IMG/VR virus record: IMGVR_UViG_3300024999_000190
Coordinates: 1-42,941 of that record
Reading direction: 5' to 3' (one strand)
Length of the DNA stretch: 42,941 nucleotides
Source: a virus
The notes beneath the pieces are model-generated. The model ran no database searches. It was given only the letters and a program-made list of their open reading frames with translations, and was not told where the DNA came from. Position numbers and translations under genes: made by a program. Of the stretch, positions 17,173 to 25,649 are shown in pieces; position 1 is the stretch's first letter; every line of letters begins with the position of its first letter.

Positions 17173-17904
17173 GTGGATAAATATAATATCCATTTAAAAA
17201 TTCAAGAACCAATTGAATTTTATAATATTTGTGTTATAAATCAACCCAGTTTTATTGAAATATTTCAATATGGCATAGAAGATTTTGAAAAATTACTTCT
17301 TCCTTATTATATTACTCTTGATAGTGTTCCAGAAGAATTAACAGATGAACAAAAAGAAGGTATAGAAAATTTTGATTTATTATGCGTATCAGAAGAATTT
17401 ATGTCTTATTTGTTTGTATCATTAGAATTTTTTACAAAATCTAAAGTTAATATTGATGAGAATGGAATTTTCTTTAAAGGATTTAATGGGAGACTGAACA
17501 GAGATAATTTTGATGAGTTAGCAGAAATAATATTGAGTATATGTGGAAGGAATAGACCAGAAAAAGAACGTGTTCCTGTATTTGCGGCTGAAAAAGGAAC
17601 TCCTGAATATGAAGATGCCGTAAATAGGTGGAATGTACTTCAAGAAGGTAGAAGGCGTAGCAATAAAAAGAATGAATTGAAATTAGAAGATACTCTTAAT
17701 GTTTGTGAATTTGGTGGTAAATATCATATCCCAATTAATGAAATAAAAAAATGGTCTTTATGGAATATAATTAATTGTTACAAAACTATTATGGGGATTA
17801 GTAGTTATGAGGATAGTTTTAGTATTTATTTAATTAGTGGCGAAAAGTCATTAGTTGAAAACAAACATTGGAGCGAACTAATTAAACTCAATTACAAGAT
17901 ATAA
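17173..17904 (+). CDS. Hypothetical tail-module protein
   Basis: A 243-residue protein. GTG 17173 is chosen because it follows the previous stop by five bases, suggesting coupling; TTG 17161 in frame is an alternative. It contains helical stretches (EELTDEQKEGIENFDLLC), a basic segment (QEGRRRSNKKNELKLED) and a C-terminal helical region. It precedes the tail-tube gene. Not recognised. Confidence 0.7.
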   Translation: MDKYNIHLKIQEPIEFYNICVINQPSFIEIFQYGIEDFEKLLLPYYITLDSVPEELTDEQKEGIENFDLLCVSEEFMSYLFVSLEFFTKSKVNIDENGIFFKGFNGRLNRDNFDELAEIILSICGRNRPEKERVPVFAAEKGTPEYEDAVNRWNVLQEGRRRSNKKNELKLEDTLNVCEFGGKYHIPINEIKKWSLWNIINCYKTIMGISSYEDSFSIYLISGEKSLVENKHWSELIKLNYKI

Positions 17905-17975
17905 AAATAATTGCCTAAAGGTTTTTATTTATATATAAAAATAATGTTTCAATATTGAAAGGAGAAATGAAAATA

Positions 17976-18734
17976 ATGTTATACGGAATTAAGGATGCGT
18001 CTTCAGTACGTGTCGATTCATTAGCCACATTGAAACCCGTCTTATATGCCCCATATTGTAATACTACTGATATTTCTTTTACTTCAGAAAGCACTTTTGC
18101 TTCTATTAAAGGGGTTAAGACAATTCGTTGGGATCACAATCGTGAGGGAAGTTTCAAAACAGAATTCGAAGTGCTAGACCTTGCATGGATTTCCTTGCTT
18201 TTTGGAACATCTTTTGCTGCTGGTGTTGTTCCAATTGCAAAACGTGAAGTCCTTTCTGTAACGAGTGCTTCTGCCCTTATGGTCGGAACTGCTAAAGCAT
18301 CGTCTTTAGTTATTTTTAAACTTGATACGGGAGACAATCTTACTCATCTAACCGAACAAACCGCAGGATTGCCTGCCAGTGCTGAAAACACGTACTCGAT
18401 TTCGTCAAAAACCATCACACTAAATTCTACCACATTTTCAGACAATCTTGGTAAAATTGTTTTGTATTATTTAGAAGATAGTGTTGCTACTGCTAAGTCT
18501 TTCGCTGTTAAAGTTGACAACTGGCCTGGAAATTATAAATTGTATGGAGACACCACTGTCAGAGGTCAAGACGGAAATGATAAATTAGTGCAATTCTGCC
18601 TACCGAATTGCAAACCAAAATCTAATGTTACTCTAAATTTTTCAAGTTCGGAAGCTACTAAACTTTCTATTGAGTGGGATTTATTCCCTGATGCTGCTAG
18701 CGGAGAAATGATGAAATTTATCAAAGATTATTAA
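17976..18734 (+). CDS. Major tail (tube) protein
   Basis: A 252-residue protein. ATG 17976 is preferred (AAAGGAG at 17958-17964); ATG 17967 lies too close to it. The sequence is rich in beta-strand and small residues (SVRVDSLATLKPVLYAPYC, VDNWPGNYKLYGDTTV, KSNVTLNFSS), typical of tail tube proteins. Codon use is richer in C/G-ending codons than in neighbours, as in the capsid gene, which suggests high expression. It polymerises around the tape measure to form the tail. Position and composition support the call. Confidence 0.75.
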   Translation: MLYGIKDASSVRVDSLATLKPVLYAPYCNTTDISFTSESTFASIKGVKTIRWDHNREGSFKTEFEVLDLAWISLLFGTSFAAGVVPIAKREVLSVTSASALMVGTAKASSLVIFKLDTGDNLTHLTEQTAGLPASAENTYSISSKTITLNSTTFSDNLGKIVLYYLEDSVATAKSFAVKVDNWPGNYKLYGDTTVRGQDGNDKLVQFCLPNCKPKSNVTLNFSSSEATKLSIEWDLFPDAASGEMMKFIKDY

Positions 18735-18750
18735 AATCTGGAGGTATGGA

Positions 18751-18999
18751 ATGAAGTATAGCGAAGTGAAGTTAATCTATACCTCTCCTGCTTTTATGCC
18801 AGAAGGTGTTTATATGGATAAAATTTATCATATCATTAAGAAAGAAGATAAGTTTTGTTTTACTGATGGTATTTCAGAATTTGAGGGAGAAGAAGAATTT
18901 ATTAAAATGTTATTCAGTCCTCAAGATGAAAAAGTAAAATGGGAAGATGTAGATTTTAAAGATGAAGTTAAATTTGTTAAAACATTAGATAAGAAATAA
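18751..18999 (+). CDS. Small hypothetical protein after tail tube
   Basis: An 82-residue acidic protein, ATG 18751 behind GGAGG. It has a short beta pattern (KLIYTSPAFMPEGVYMDKIY) and a lysine/glutamate-rich C-terminus. It could be a small tail-assembly factor, by position only. Confidence 0.65.
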   Translation: MKYSEVKLIYTSPAFMPEGVYMDKIYHIIKKEDKFCFTDGISEFEGEEEFIKMLFSPQDEKVKWEDVDFKDEVKFVKTLDKK

Positions 19000-19019
19000 A
19001 TAAATAATTATAACGGTTT

Positions 19020-19045
19020 CTTACAAATTTGCGCGAGTTTGTAAG
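19020..19045 (+). other. Hairpin upstream of endonuclease gene
   Basis: CTTACAAA (19020-19027) pairs with TTTGTAAG (19038-19045) around a ten-base loop containing GCGCG. It has no T-run and forms the first of two structures in the leader of the 19126 gene. Confidence 0.55.
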
Positions 19046-19052
19046 TGTAATT

Positions 19053-19087
19053 AAAAGAGACTATAACTCTGATTTATAGTTTCTTTT
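19053..19087 (+). terminator. Rho-independent terminator before endonuclease gene
   Basis: Thirteen-base-pair stem AAAAGAGACTATA (19053-19065) with TATAGTTTCTTTT (19075-19087), one G-T wobble, nine-base loop, T-rich 3' arm. It ends the tail-tube transcript and could work in either direction. Confidence 0.7.
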
Positions 19088-19125
19088 CCCATTTATTCCT
19101 TTAATCAGAAGAGGAGATGTTCAAA

Positions 19126-20790
19126 ATGTTAATTACAAAAGAAGTGACTGTAAAATGGAATCCTAAAAATGTTAATTGGTATAAGTCTAAAGGATATTCA
19201 TTTACTAAAGTTGGAGATAAATTCATTGTTCTAATTTCTGATGTGAGTATAGGGTGTACAGAAATGGTAGAAGTCTTATGTGATTATTGCAACGAGACGG
19301 TTACTTCAATGAAATATACTAGTTATATAAACAGGAATAAGAAAAATATTAACAAAGATTGCTGTATTAATTGTACAGATGAAAAACACAAAGAAGTAAT
19401 GGAAATTATCAAATTTAACAACCTAGGGAAAACACATTATTTTGTTAAACAAGGAATAATTAAAGAAAAAGGATATTGGGACAAACGAGAAAATAGAGTA
19501 AATGAAGTTGATTTATATATAAAAGAATACAAAACACTAGATAATTATTCTATAAATAAAGACCGTCAAATAAATAATTTAAAAAGGAACTTGGTTAAAC
19601 ATAAAGAAAATATCTATGATATAGCATTAGAACTTGGTTATAAAATCGAAGATATATCAACTTATAAACCAAACGGTTGGCATGATGATTTTGAAAAATT
19701 AGAAACTAATATTCAAAAGTTAATTGATAAACTTGGATACTTTCCATCTTCTCAAGAAATATTTCAAGAATTAAAAATAAGTTCTCACATAATTGAAAAA
19801 CATGGTGGTATTTATAATATAAAAAGAGCAATGAAATACGATGACATACATGATTTAAAAGATAATTCGGGATTCTACAATAAAAGCAAATTTGAACTTT
19901 GGACGGCAAATTTTCTGTTAAGTTATTATGTTGTTTATGCGAGAGAAGTTGAACCTTTTGACGATAGAAAGTTTAGAAGTGATTTCAAAATAATAGTAGA
20001 ATATGAACACGATATCGTCGAATACTATGTAGAAGTATGGGGTTATCCTACTTCACAAACAGATAAAACGTCAATAGAATATAATAAAAGTAGAAAAGAA
20101 AAAGAAGCACTATATAAATTTTATAATTATAATTTAATATCTATTGAACCAGAAATTTTTATTAACAGAAAATATGAAGAAGTTAATCAATCTTTATTTA
20201 GTATATTTAAAGATATTTTAAACCATAATTATAAAAATATAATTGTAGAAAATTATATTCCAGCAAATGCTCTAACAGATGAAGAATTGTTGGTTGAAGC
20301 AATGTCTATAACAGAAGACCAAAGTACATTGCCAAGCTCAAAAGATTTAGTAAAAATTAAATATGGAGTATATAAAGAAATATTAAAAAGATATAATAGT
20401 TATAGTAATTTTGCTAAAAAATTTAATAAGAAAACGATGTATAAGGAAAGAAACTTTTGGTCAGATATAAATAATTTCTTTAATATTTTTGATCATATGA
20501 TAACTACCTATGACAAAATATTAACACAAAAAGAAAACAATACTTTTAGTTTGAATGACACTGAATTAATCGGAGGGATATATAGTCAAGTTGTAAGTTT
20601 ACATGGTGGAATAATAGAATCAAAATTAAAGTATTTTATAGACAAAGAATATATTCCTAGTATTGAAATTAGATATATTAAAAATGTTATTGAGAACAAA
20701 GGAAGGAATATAAAGGGAAAAGTTAAACCAGAACACCAACTCCTAGCAAAACAAATCCTAGAAAAATATAATAAACAACAGTCAGCATAA
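19126..20790 (+). CDS. PD-(D/E)XK homing endonuclease with shared N-terminal module
   Basis: A 554-residue protein from ATG 19126; ATG 19117 touches the GAGGAG ribosome binding site and is unlikely. Residues 1-85 are the shared module (MLITKEVTVKW, then CDYC near 50 and CCINC near 83). The centre has a repeat like the homing-endonuclease-associated repeat (LGYFPSSQEIF). A nuclease core follows at about 250-345: KFELWTANFL, FRSDF, YYVEVWG, a lysine-rich helix, then LISIEPEIF, the E-D-ExWG-K layout of PD-(D/E)XK or Vsr-like enzymes. The remaining 200 residues are lysine-rich and probably bind DNA. It sits just after the tail-tube operon. Confidence 0.82.
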   Translation: MLITKEVTVKWNPKNVNWYKSKGYSFTKVGDKFIVLISDVSIGCTEMVEVLCDYCNETVTSMKYTSYINRNKKNINKDCCINCTDEKHKEVMEIIKFNNLGKTHYFVKQGIIKEKGYWDKRENRVNEVDLYIKEYKTLDNYSINKDRQINNLKRNLVKHKENIYDIALELGYKIEDISTYKPNGWHDDFEKLETNIQKLIDKLGYFPSSQEIFQELKISSHIIEKHGGIYNIKRAMKYDDIHDLKDNSGFYNKSKFELWTANFLLSYYVVYAREVEPFDDRKFRSDFKIIVEYEHDIVEYYVEVWGYPTSQTDKTSIEYNKSRKEKEALYKFYNYNLISIEPEIFINRKYEEVNQSLFSIFKDILNHNYKNIIVENYIPANALTDEELLVEAMSITEDQSTLPSSKDLVKIKYGVYKEILKRYNSYSNFAKKFNKKTMYKERNFWSDINNFFNIFDHMITTYDKILTQKENNTFSLNDTELIGGIYSQVVSLHGGIIESKLKYFIDKEYIPSIEIRYIKNVIENKGRNIKGKVKPEHQLLAKQILEKYNKQQSA

Positions 20791-20793
20791 ATC

Positions 20794-20822
20794 AATTATG
20801 AACAATAGCTAAGTTCATAATT
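20794..20822 (+). other. Ten-base inverted repeat after endonuclease gene
   Basis: AATTATGAAC (20794-20803) pairs with GTTCATAATT (20813-20822). It lies three bases after the stop and is followed by about 40 bases lacking G on this strand. Confidence 0.5.
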
Positions 20823-20861
20823 CCAATCCTACCATCATCCCCACATCCATCCAACATCCAC

Positions 20862-20909
20862 AATAAGGAAAGACAGACAACCAAATTGTCTTTCTTTCCT
20901 TATTTTTTT
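20862..20909 (+). terminator. Strong rho-independent terminator
   Basis: Twelve-base-pair stem AATAAGGAAAGA (20862-20873) with TCTTTCCTTATT (20893-20904), an extra GAC/GTC pair inside, then a run of T. It precedes the structural gene at 20974. Confidence 0.85.
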
Positions 20910-20973
20910 ACTATTTTCCATAATCACTAATAAAAACCCAATAAATCCCAATAAGAAAGGAATGATAACATAA

Positions 20974-21936
20974 ATGGCAGACAAAGATGAATATCAACAA
21001 TACAAAGGTCAAATTATAGCAAAATCTGAATTAACTGGACTCACAAAACAATTAAAATCAACAGATAATGGTATCTTAAAAACAACTACAATGACTAATG
21101 GTGACATTCCTATGATTCTAGTAGATACAACTAGAGAAACACCGATAGGTGCAGTCCTCCTTGCAAATGAAACATATACATCTCCTATGGTGGATAGGCC
21201 AGAACAGGAGATGCCAGATGGATACATGAGGATTTGGATATTAGCAGATCAGTCGGGCAACTTATACCTCGAAGAATCTCACAATGGAACAAATTGGACT
21301 ACAACTTCATCAGCAGTTGTTTCAGCAGGAGTTTCTTCTATATTAGCATGGACAAAATTAAGTAGAAGGTATTCAAGATGTCGATATGTAAATGGTGCTA
21401 CTCCTCAAACAAGTTTTATTATGATTCATTATACCAAAGGAGTTGATATTGATCCAGTAATGGTGGCAGATGGAGATATTGCAACTTTAGGAACAAAAGC
21501 TGATGCAAAAAATATTGATCCTAATGCATCAGCTTCATTAAATGCTACCGCTAAAGGTTTGTTGGCACAAACTCAAGGGTTTGGAACTGGTGCAATGCCA
21601 GTTTCGATTACTAGAAGTTTAGCAGAGACAATACAAACACACAATGCTGTGAGTCTTGCAGGTGGTGGATCATCGGTAGGTACATGGATTGATACAGATG
21701 GTTACAAAAATATAGCAGGGACATTGTTAAATGATGCAAATGTGTCCTGCACACTTTTTGTAAGGTGGTCTAACGATGGAGTTAACCTACACTCACGATC
21801 TGAAGGACTTGCACCGACAGCAAGATTATACGGAGATTTTTCCACAACTATAAAAGCTAGATATGTTGCGTTCCACATTGACAATAACGATGGTGTAGCA
21901 CACACAATGTCAGCGTGGGCATATCTTACGCAATAA
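20974..21936 (+). CDS. Probable virion structural protein with two beta-sandwich domains
   Basis: A 320-residue protein, ATG 20974 behind AAAGGAATG. Two related segments, SGNLYLEESHNGTNW near residue 95 and CTLFVRWSNDGVNLHS near 255, each followed by strands ending in a FIMIHY or YVAFHI pattern, suggest duplicated jelly-roll or discoidin-like domains. Such proteins decorate heads or tails. It lies between terminators inside the accessory island with a small partner gene downstream. Exact family not recognised. Confidence 0.6.
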   Translation: MADKDEYQQYKGQIIAKSELTGLTKQLKSTDNGILKTTTMTNGDIPMILVDTTRETPIGAVLLANETYTSPMVDRPEQEMPDGYMRIWILADQSGNLYLEESHNGTNWTTTSSAVVSAGVSSILAWTKLSRRYSRCRYVNGATPQTSFIMIHYTKGVDIDPVMVADGDIATLGTKADAKNIDPNASASLNATAKGLLAQTQGFGTGAMPVSITRSLAETIQTHNAVSLAGGGSSVGTWIDTDGYKNIAGTLLNDANVSCTLFVRWSNDGVNLHSRSEGLAPTARLYGDFSTTIKARYVAFHIDNNDGVAHTMSAWAYLTQ

Positions 21937-21955
21937 AATTAAGGGAGTGATATAA

Positions 21956-22156
21956 ATGTATGAACAACCACCAGAGACAAATGTAATAATGGCACTTATG
22001 CCGTGCACTAAAGATGATCTGCAAGATATCATGAATGGCTTTATCCCAACTGACGATCAATCAGAAGTATCAATATTTTACATTGCCGCAACATGGAATA
22101 GATTAAATACTGAAGCACCAATTAATGGTGATACAGTAGAATTTTTACTTCGCTAA
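21956..22156 (+). CDS. Small hypothetical protein, 66 residues
   Basis: ATG 21956 behind AAGGGAGTG, 19 bases after the structural gene. Sequence features are few (MPCTKDDLQDIMNGF, FYIAATWNRLNTEAP). Likely co-expressed with the upstream gene and ended by the terminator at 22181. Confidence 0.65.
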   Translation: MYEQPPETNVIMALMPCTKDDLQDIMNGFIPTDDQSEVSIFYIAATWNRLNTEAPINGDTVEFLLR

Positions 22157-22180
22157 GACACTATTCATTAGGTTCAGCTT

Positions 22181-22215
22181 AATAGGACAGATAGATAAAT
22201 TCTGTCCTATTATTC
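22181..22215 (+). terminator. Rho-independent terminator
   Basis: Eleven-base-pair stem AATAGGACAGA (22181-22191) with TCTGTCCTATT (22201-22211), nine-base loop, T-rich downstream. Confidence 0.82.
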
Positions 22216-22257
22216 CTATTATTTTAAATATAAATCACAGATAAATCGCATTTCGAG

Positions 22258-22305
22258 GGATAATTAAAATCCTGAAAGTGGCTTGTAGTTTGATTCTTGT
22301 TTTTA
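22258..22305 (+). promoter_or_regulatory. Repeated intergenic element, copy 1
   Basis: GGATAATTAA at 22258-22267, then AAGTGGCTTGTAG at 22276-22288 and a T-rich stretch. The same order recurs at 28545 and, less exactly, at 29656. Each copy lies in a gap upstream of a small plus-strand gene and downstream of a stop. It may be a phage promoter or an operator. No good sigma-A promoter coincides with it. Confidence 0.45.
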
Positions 22306-22417
22306 GTAATTTTTAAAATTTAATATTTTGTGGTGAATTAAAGGGCAAATCTTAATTGATTTGTCTTTTGTTGTGCTACAAAGTAAGCACAAATTTATAT
22401 TGAAAGGAGGCATTACA

Positions 22418-22603
22418 ATGAATAGTTCTGAAGAAGAAAAAGTTACATATATTTATAACTTTTCACAAATTAACTTTTATCTTAATAAGGGAATTTACCC
22501 AAAAGAGATAGGAGTACATCTCCAGTCTAGAAAAGCATGGTGTAAATTTGGATGGAAACAAACAACAGAAGTTTATACGGAGTGGTGTCAAAGAGTTAGA
22601 TAA
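22418..22603 (+). CDS. Small hypothetical protein, 61 residues
   Basis: ATG 22418 follows AAAGGAGG (22403-22410). The protein reads IYNFSQINFYLNKGIYPKEI and ends in a Trp- and Lys-rich helix. It resembles the DUF5659-like mini-proteins seen in such phages, but weakly. First gene after repeated element copy 1. Confidence 0.65.
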   Translation: MNSSEEEKVTYIYNFSQINFYLNKGIYPKEIGVHLQSRKAWCKFGWKQTTEVYTEWCQRVR

Positions 22604-22641
22604 TTATAGTGAATATATAATAATGAAAGAAGGTATTTATA

Positions 22642-23496
22642 GTGGATAATAGTAATGAATTAATAATAAATGGCAAGACAAAAGTTTGTGGCATTGAAGT
22701 TCCTAATTTATATGGCGGATTTGGTGGAGACCAAAGGGTTATACTCGCAAAAACAATTGCGGAATTACACGGAGTAGAATTAAAAACAATTAATCAAAAT
22801 ATAAACAGACATATTAAAGATGTATATTTTGAAGAGGGCATAGATTTTATCGACATAAAGGGAACAGATTTCGAGGTAACTTTGAGTGACAGCAAAATTT
22901 ATACTCAAAATGCAATAAACGCTAGTAAAAATATTTATCTTTTATCTCAACAAGGATATACTCTTTTGCTAAAATTAATGAATACAGATTTGGCAAGAAA
23001 GCAATATAAAAAAGTTATCAGGGATTATTTTACGATTAAAAGTTCTATACAAATTCTTACGCAAGAAGAATTAAAACAACTTATAGCAAGAGAAGATGGA
23101 ATTATTAGACGTAATAGAGAAACATCTGCAATATCTAAATTTATTAAAAATGGAGAATTACCAAATGGTAGATATACATATGTAACTATTACGAATACTT
23201 GCTATGACATTTTATATGGAATGTATGCTAAAGAAATTAAAAGTAATTTAGATTTAAAACAACAAGATAATCTTAGGGATTTTCTCTCAACTCAAGACTT
23301 GTCTATAATTAGAGAAATAGAAGATGAAATACATTGGATGAGTAAAAAGGGTTATACTTGGAAAGAAATTTATATGGATTTAGTGAAAGAATATCCTAAT
23401 CAAGTTGAACCAGTTAAGGCAGAGAAATCAATTAAAGAACTGAAGAAGTCTAAAAACATTGCAATTGATATAAAGGATGTTAAGAAACTAAAGTAA
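22642..23496 (+). CDS. ORF6N-domain antirepressor-like protein
   Basis: A 284-residue protein, GTG 22642 behind AAAGAAGG. Residues 15-130 match the ORF6N DNA-binding domain: RVILAKTIAELHGVELKTIN, the FEEGIDF segment and LLSQQGYTLLLKLM. The C-terminal half is helical (WMSKKGYTWKEIYMDLVKE) and probably mediates protein contacts. Proteins of the ORF6N/KilA-N/Bro group act as phage antirepressors or regulators. Its place in the island, beside recombination genes, suits a regulatory role. Confidence 0.78.
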   Translation: MDNSNELIINGKTKVCGIEVPNLYGGFGGDQRVILAKTIAELHGVELKTINQNINRHIKDVYFEEGIDFIDIKGTDFEVTLSDSKIYTQNAINASKNIYLLSQQGYTLLLKLMNTDLARKQYKKVIRDYFTIKSSIQILTQEELKQLIAREDGIIRRNRETSAISKFIKNGELPNGRYTYVTITNTCYDILYGMYAKEIKSNLDLKQQDNLRDFLSTQDLSIIREIEDEIHWMSKKGYTWKEIYMDLVKEYPNQVEPVKAEKSIKELKKSKNIAIDIKDVKKLK

Positions 23497-23509
23497 ATAA
23501 ATAAATTAT

Positions 23510-23545
23510 TAGAGACATTGACTTAATTGTTGGTGTCTCTATTTG
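23510..23545 (+). terminator. Rho-independent terminator
   Basis: Stem TAGAGACA (23510-23517) with TGTCTCTA (23534-23541), then TTTG. It ends the ORF6N gene. Confidence 0.72.
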
Positions 23546-23552
23546 ATATGGA

Positions 23553-23804
23553 GTGAGAAAGATAAATTACACACACGCATATGATCTTTCTATGGAATCT
23601 ACAGGAATTTGTATATTTGATGAAAATATGAATCCCGTATTAATTGATTCTATACCAACAAAGAAAAGCCAATCTCATGGAAAAAGACTTAAAGTAATTG
23701 CTGTTAAGATGGCAGAATTAAAAACAAATTATCCTACTAAAATAATTATTATAGAAAGAGGATTTAGTCGATTTAATATTAAAGGAGTGAATAATTATCA
23801 GTAA
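23553..23804 (+). pseudogene. Truncated RuvC-like resolvase
   Basis: An 83-residue frame from GTG 23553. It has D11 in YDLSMESTG and E68 in IIIIERGFSRFN, the first two acidic residues of RuvC-fold resolvases. The family normally continues for another 60-90 residues with the last catalytic acids; here the frame stops eight residues after RFN. The end coincides with the ribosome binding site of rusA, as if a deletion or replacement joined the two genes. Probably inactive. It could still be translated and couple expression of rusA. Confidence 0.65.
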
Positions 23805-24387
23805 TATATTAAAACTTATATCTCCTATTCCTGTTAGCGTGAATCATTATTTAAAACCAAGAGGATTTATTATATATAAAAATGGGAAACCAGTTTCTCA
23901 AATTACAATGTATGAAACTGCTGAAGCAAAAAAATATAAAAAAGAGTTTGTGAAATACATAAAAGAGCAAGTAAAAATACAGGGATTTGAAACTAAATTA
24001 AATAAATTCCAGAACACAATAGTTGAAAGTGTATTTTATTTTCCAAGAATAGACATGGATGCTAATAATACATGGAAACTATTACTAGATTCTATTACTG
24101 AATCTGGTGTCGTATGGGTTGATGATAATACTACATTAGAAAATGCAAGACGTATTTTCTATAATCCTAAAAACCCCCGACTAGAACTCACTATTTACTA
24201 TGCAGATTATATTGGTATTTTTAATAATCAAGAACATTTGGATAGTTTTATAAGTAACAACTGTATTAATTGTAAAAGACATAAAAAAAATAATTGTTCT
24301 ATTATTAAATCAGCAAAAGAAGGAAGAATTCAAGAAGAAATTATTGATTTTATTTGTGGTGAGTTTAAGGCAATTAAACACAAATAA
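23794..24387 (+). CDS. rusA: RusA-family Holliday junction resolvase
   Basis: A RusA-type enzyme that cuts four-way DNA junctions, useful before packaging. Conserved parts include SPIPVSVNHYLKPRG at the N-terminus, a PRIDMDANN acidic cluster (D87 and D89), K95, LLLDSI (D99) and WVDDN (D110-D111). No ATG, GTG or TTG precedes SPIPVSVNHY. The only standard codon, GTG 23839, would remove this conserved strand. AAAGGAG (23781-23787) sits six bases before ATT 23794, so a rare AUU (or nearby AUC or AUA) start is proposed, giving 197 residues. C-terminal cysteines (CINCKRHKKNNC) may bind zinc. It overlaps the RuvC fragment by 11 bases. Confidence 0.8.
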   Translation: MISNILKLISPIPVSVNHYLKPRGFIIYKNGKPVSQITMYETAEAKKYKKEFVKYIKEQVKIQGFETKLNKFQNTIVESVFYFPRIDMDANNTWKLLLDSITESGVVWVDDNTTLENARRIFYNPKNPRLELTIYYADYIGIFNNQEHLDSFISNNCINCKRHKKNNCSIIKSAKEGRIQEEIIDFICGEFKAIKHK

Positions 24388-24414
24388 TGTTTTGGAATTA
24401 TAAGGAGGTATTCA

Positions 24415-25347
24415 ATGAATACAGTTGGGATTTATAAAATAGAAAATTTAATTAATAATAAAACATATATTGGACAAAGCAGGAATATAAAACAAAGAAT
24501 TTACACGCACAGATATGAATTAAACAATAATAAACATAAGAATCAAGTTTTACAAAGAGCTTGGGATAAATACGGTAAAGATAATTTTAAATTTGAGATC
24601 ATAGAAGAATGTGAAATAGACAATTTGAATGTATTGGAACGAAAATGGATTGTTTATTATGATAGTTATAAAGATAATAATGGATATAATTTAGATTTTG
24701 GTGGGAATGCAAATAAAGAAATGTCTCAAGAAACAAAAGATAAAATAAGTTTGAATCACTCAGATATAAATGGAGAAAATAATCCGTTTTATGGAAAACA
24801 ACATTCAGAAGAAACTAAACAAAAGATAAGCAATGCAAATAAGGGAAGAAAAATGTCAAAAGAATCAATTGAAATTAATAGATTAAAACATATTGGAGGA
24901 AAGCATTCTGAAGAAACAAAATTAAAAATGAGTATATCTGCAAAGGGTAAACCTCATGGAATTATAAAATTGACGGAGAATAATGTAACACTTATTAAAA
25001 CACTAATATCACAAGGTATAAATATATCTGTCATAGCCAGTGAATTTAATGTTACTCCTCAACAAATATCCGCAATTAAATCAGGTAGAACATGGAGTCG
25101 TATTACTATTCCAGAAATGACCAATAAACAATTAAAAGAGTTACAAGCATCAAAAACATCAGGACTAAAAGGAGAAAACTGTAAAGTATCTAAACTATCT
25201 AATGAAAATGTACGAGAAATAAAAGTAATGATAAATAATGGAGAAAGAACAAAGGATATTGCTAAAAAATTTAATGTACGACCAAATACAATTTCTACCA
25301 TAAAATCAGGCAGAACATGGTCACATATAAATATAGATAGTATTTAA
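24415..25347 (+). CDS. GIY-YIG homing endonuclease with NUMOD3 repeats
   Basis: A 310-residue protein, ATG 24415 behind AAGGAGG. GIY (5-7) and YIG (18-20) with R28 form the nuclease core, and a Glu in NVLERKW follows. From about 117 come NUMOD3 units (NPFYGKQHSEETKQKIS, GGKHSEETKLKMS). Two copies of a helix-turn-helix unit end in the same phrase, IKSGRTWSRI near 225 and IKSGRTWSHI near 305. It is free-standing between rusA and the recombinase remnant. Assignment is firm. Confidence 0.93.
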   Translation: MNTVGIYKIENLINNKTYIGQSRNIKQRIYTHRYELNNNKHKNQVLQRAWDKYGKDNFKFEIIEECEIDNLNVLERKWIVYYDSYKDNNGYNLDFGGNANKEMSQETKDKISLNHSDINGENNPFYGKQHSEETKQKISNANKGRKMSKESIEINRLKHIGGKHSEETKLKMSISAKGKPHGIIKLTENNVTLIKTLISQGINISVIASEFNVTPQQISAIKSGRTWSRITIPEMTNKQLKELQASKTSGLKGENCKVSKLSNENVREIKVMINNGERTKDIAKKFNVRPNTISTIKSGRTWSHINIDSI

Positions 25348-25395
25348 CTAATTATTAAATAAATAAATAAAAATATAAAGGAAGTGTAAAAACCA

Positions 25396-25509
25396 ATGTC
25401 ACAAATAGCAGAAAAATTGCCCTCTGTTACGGATGAACAATGGAACAAATTAAATAAGTTTAATAGAGATATAACTAATGAATTTCTAGAGGAATCGACT
25501 TTCAATTAA
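25396..25509 (+). pseudogene. 37-codon remnant of a second tyrosine recombinase
   Basis: ATG 25396 behind AAAGGAAGTG opens a frame reading MSQIAEKLPSVTDEQWNKL and ending EFLEESTFN. This resembles the extreme N-terminus of phage tyrosine recombinases, including the segment before the core-binding domain of the intact gene at 27463 (TTPELISQISKENKELAKEF). The frame stops where the core-binding domain should begin, and the leader of a homing endonuclease cassette starts there. Insertion or deletion has probably removed the rest. A genuine tiny protein cannot be excluded. Confidence 0.5.
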
Positions 25510-25520
25510 ATAATTTTGAT

Positions 25521-25649
25521 ATAGATAGTGGGCATTTCGGAAGGGATGTCTATTTTTGTGTGTCAAAACACATTAGCAGAATAGGGTAGCTCCCGATAAG
25601 TCAATTGTCCTATTGATTTTCTGCTTATTACTTTTTAGAGGACAACAAT
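25521..25649 (+). repeat. Structured leader, copy 2 (shared with 5231-5380)
   Basis: Matches copy 1 in order: terminator stem, TTTTGTGTGTCAAAACACA mini-hairpin, TAGCTCCCGATAAG (25587-25600), then a distal stem. Here the distal stem is AGCAGAA (25575-25581) with TTCTGCT (25619-25625), enclosing AATAGG (25580-25585) with CCTATT (25609-25614). It leads into the endonuclease gene at 25650. Confidence 0.6.
25531..25558 (+). terminator. Rho-independent terminator at the head of an endonuclease cassette
   Basis: Stem GGCATTTC (25531-25538) with GGGATGTC (25543-25550), GGAA loop, then TATTTTTG. It is the counterpart of 5242-5273 and keeps pairing through wobble changes. Confidence 0.75.
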
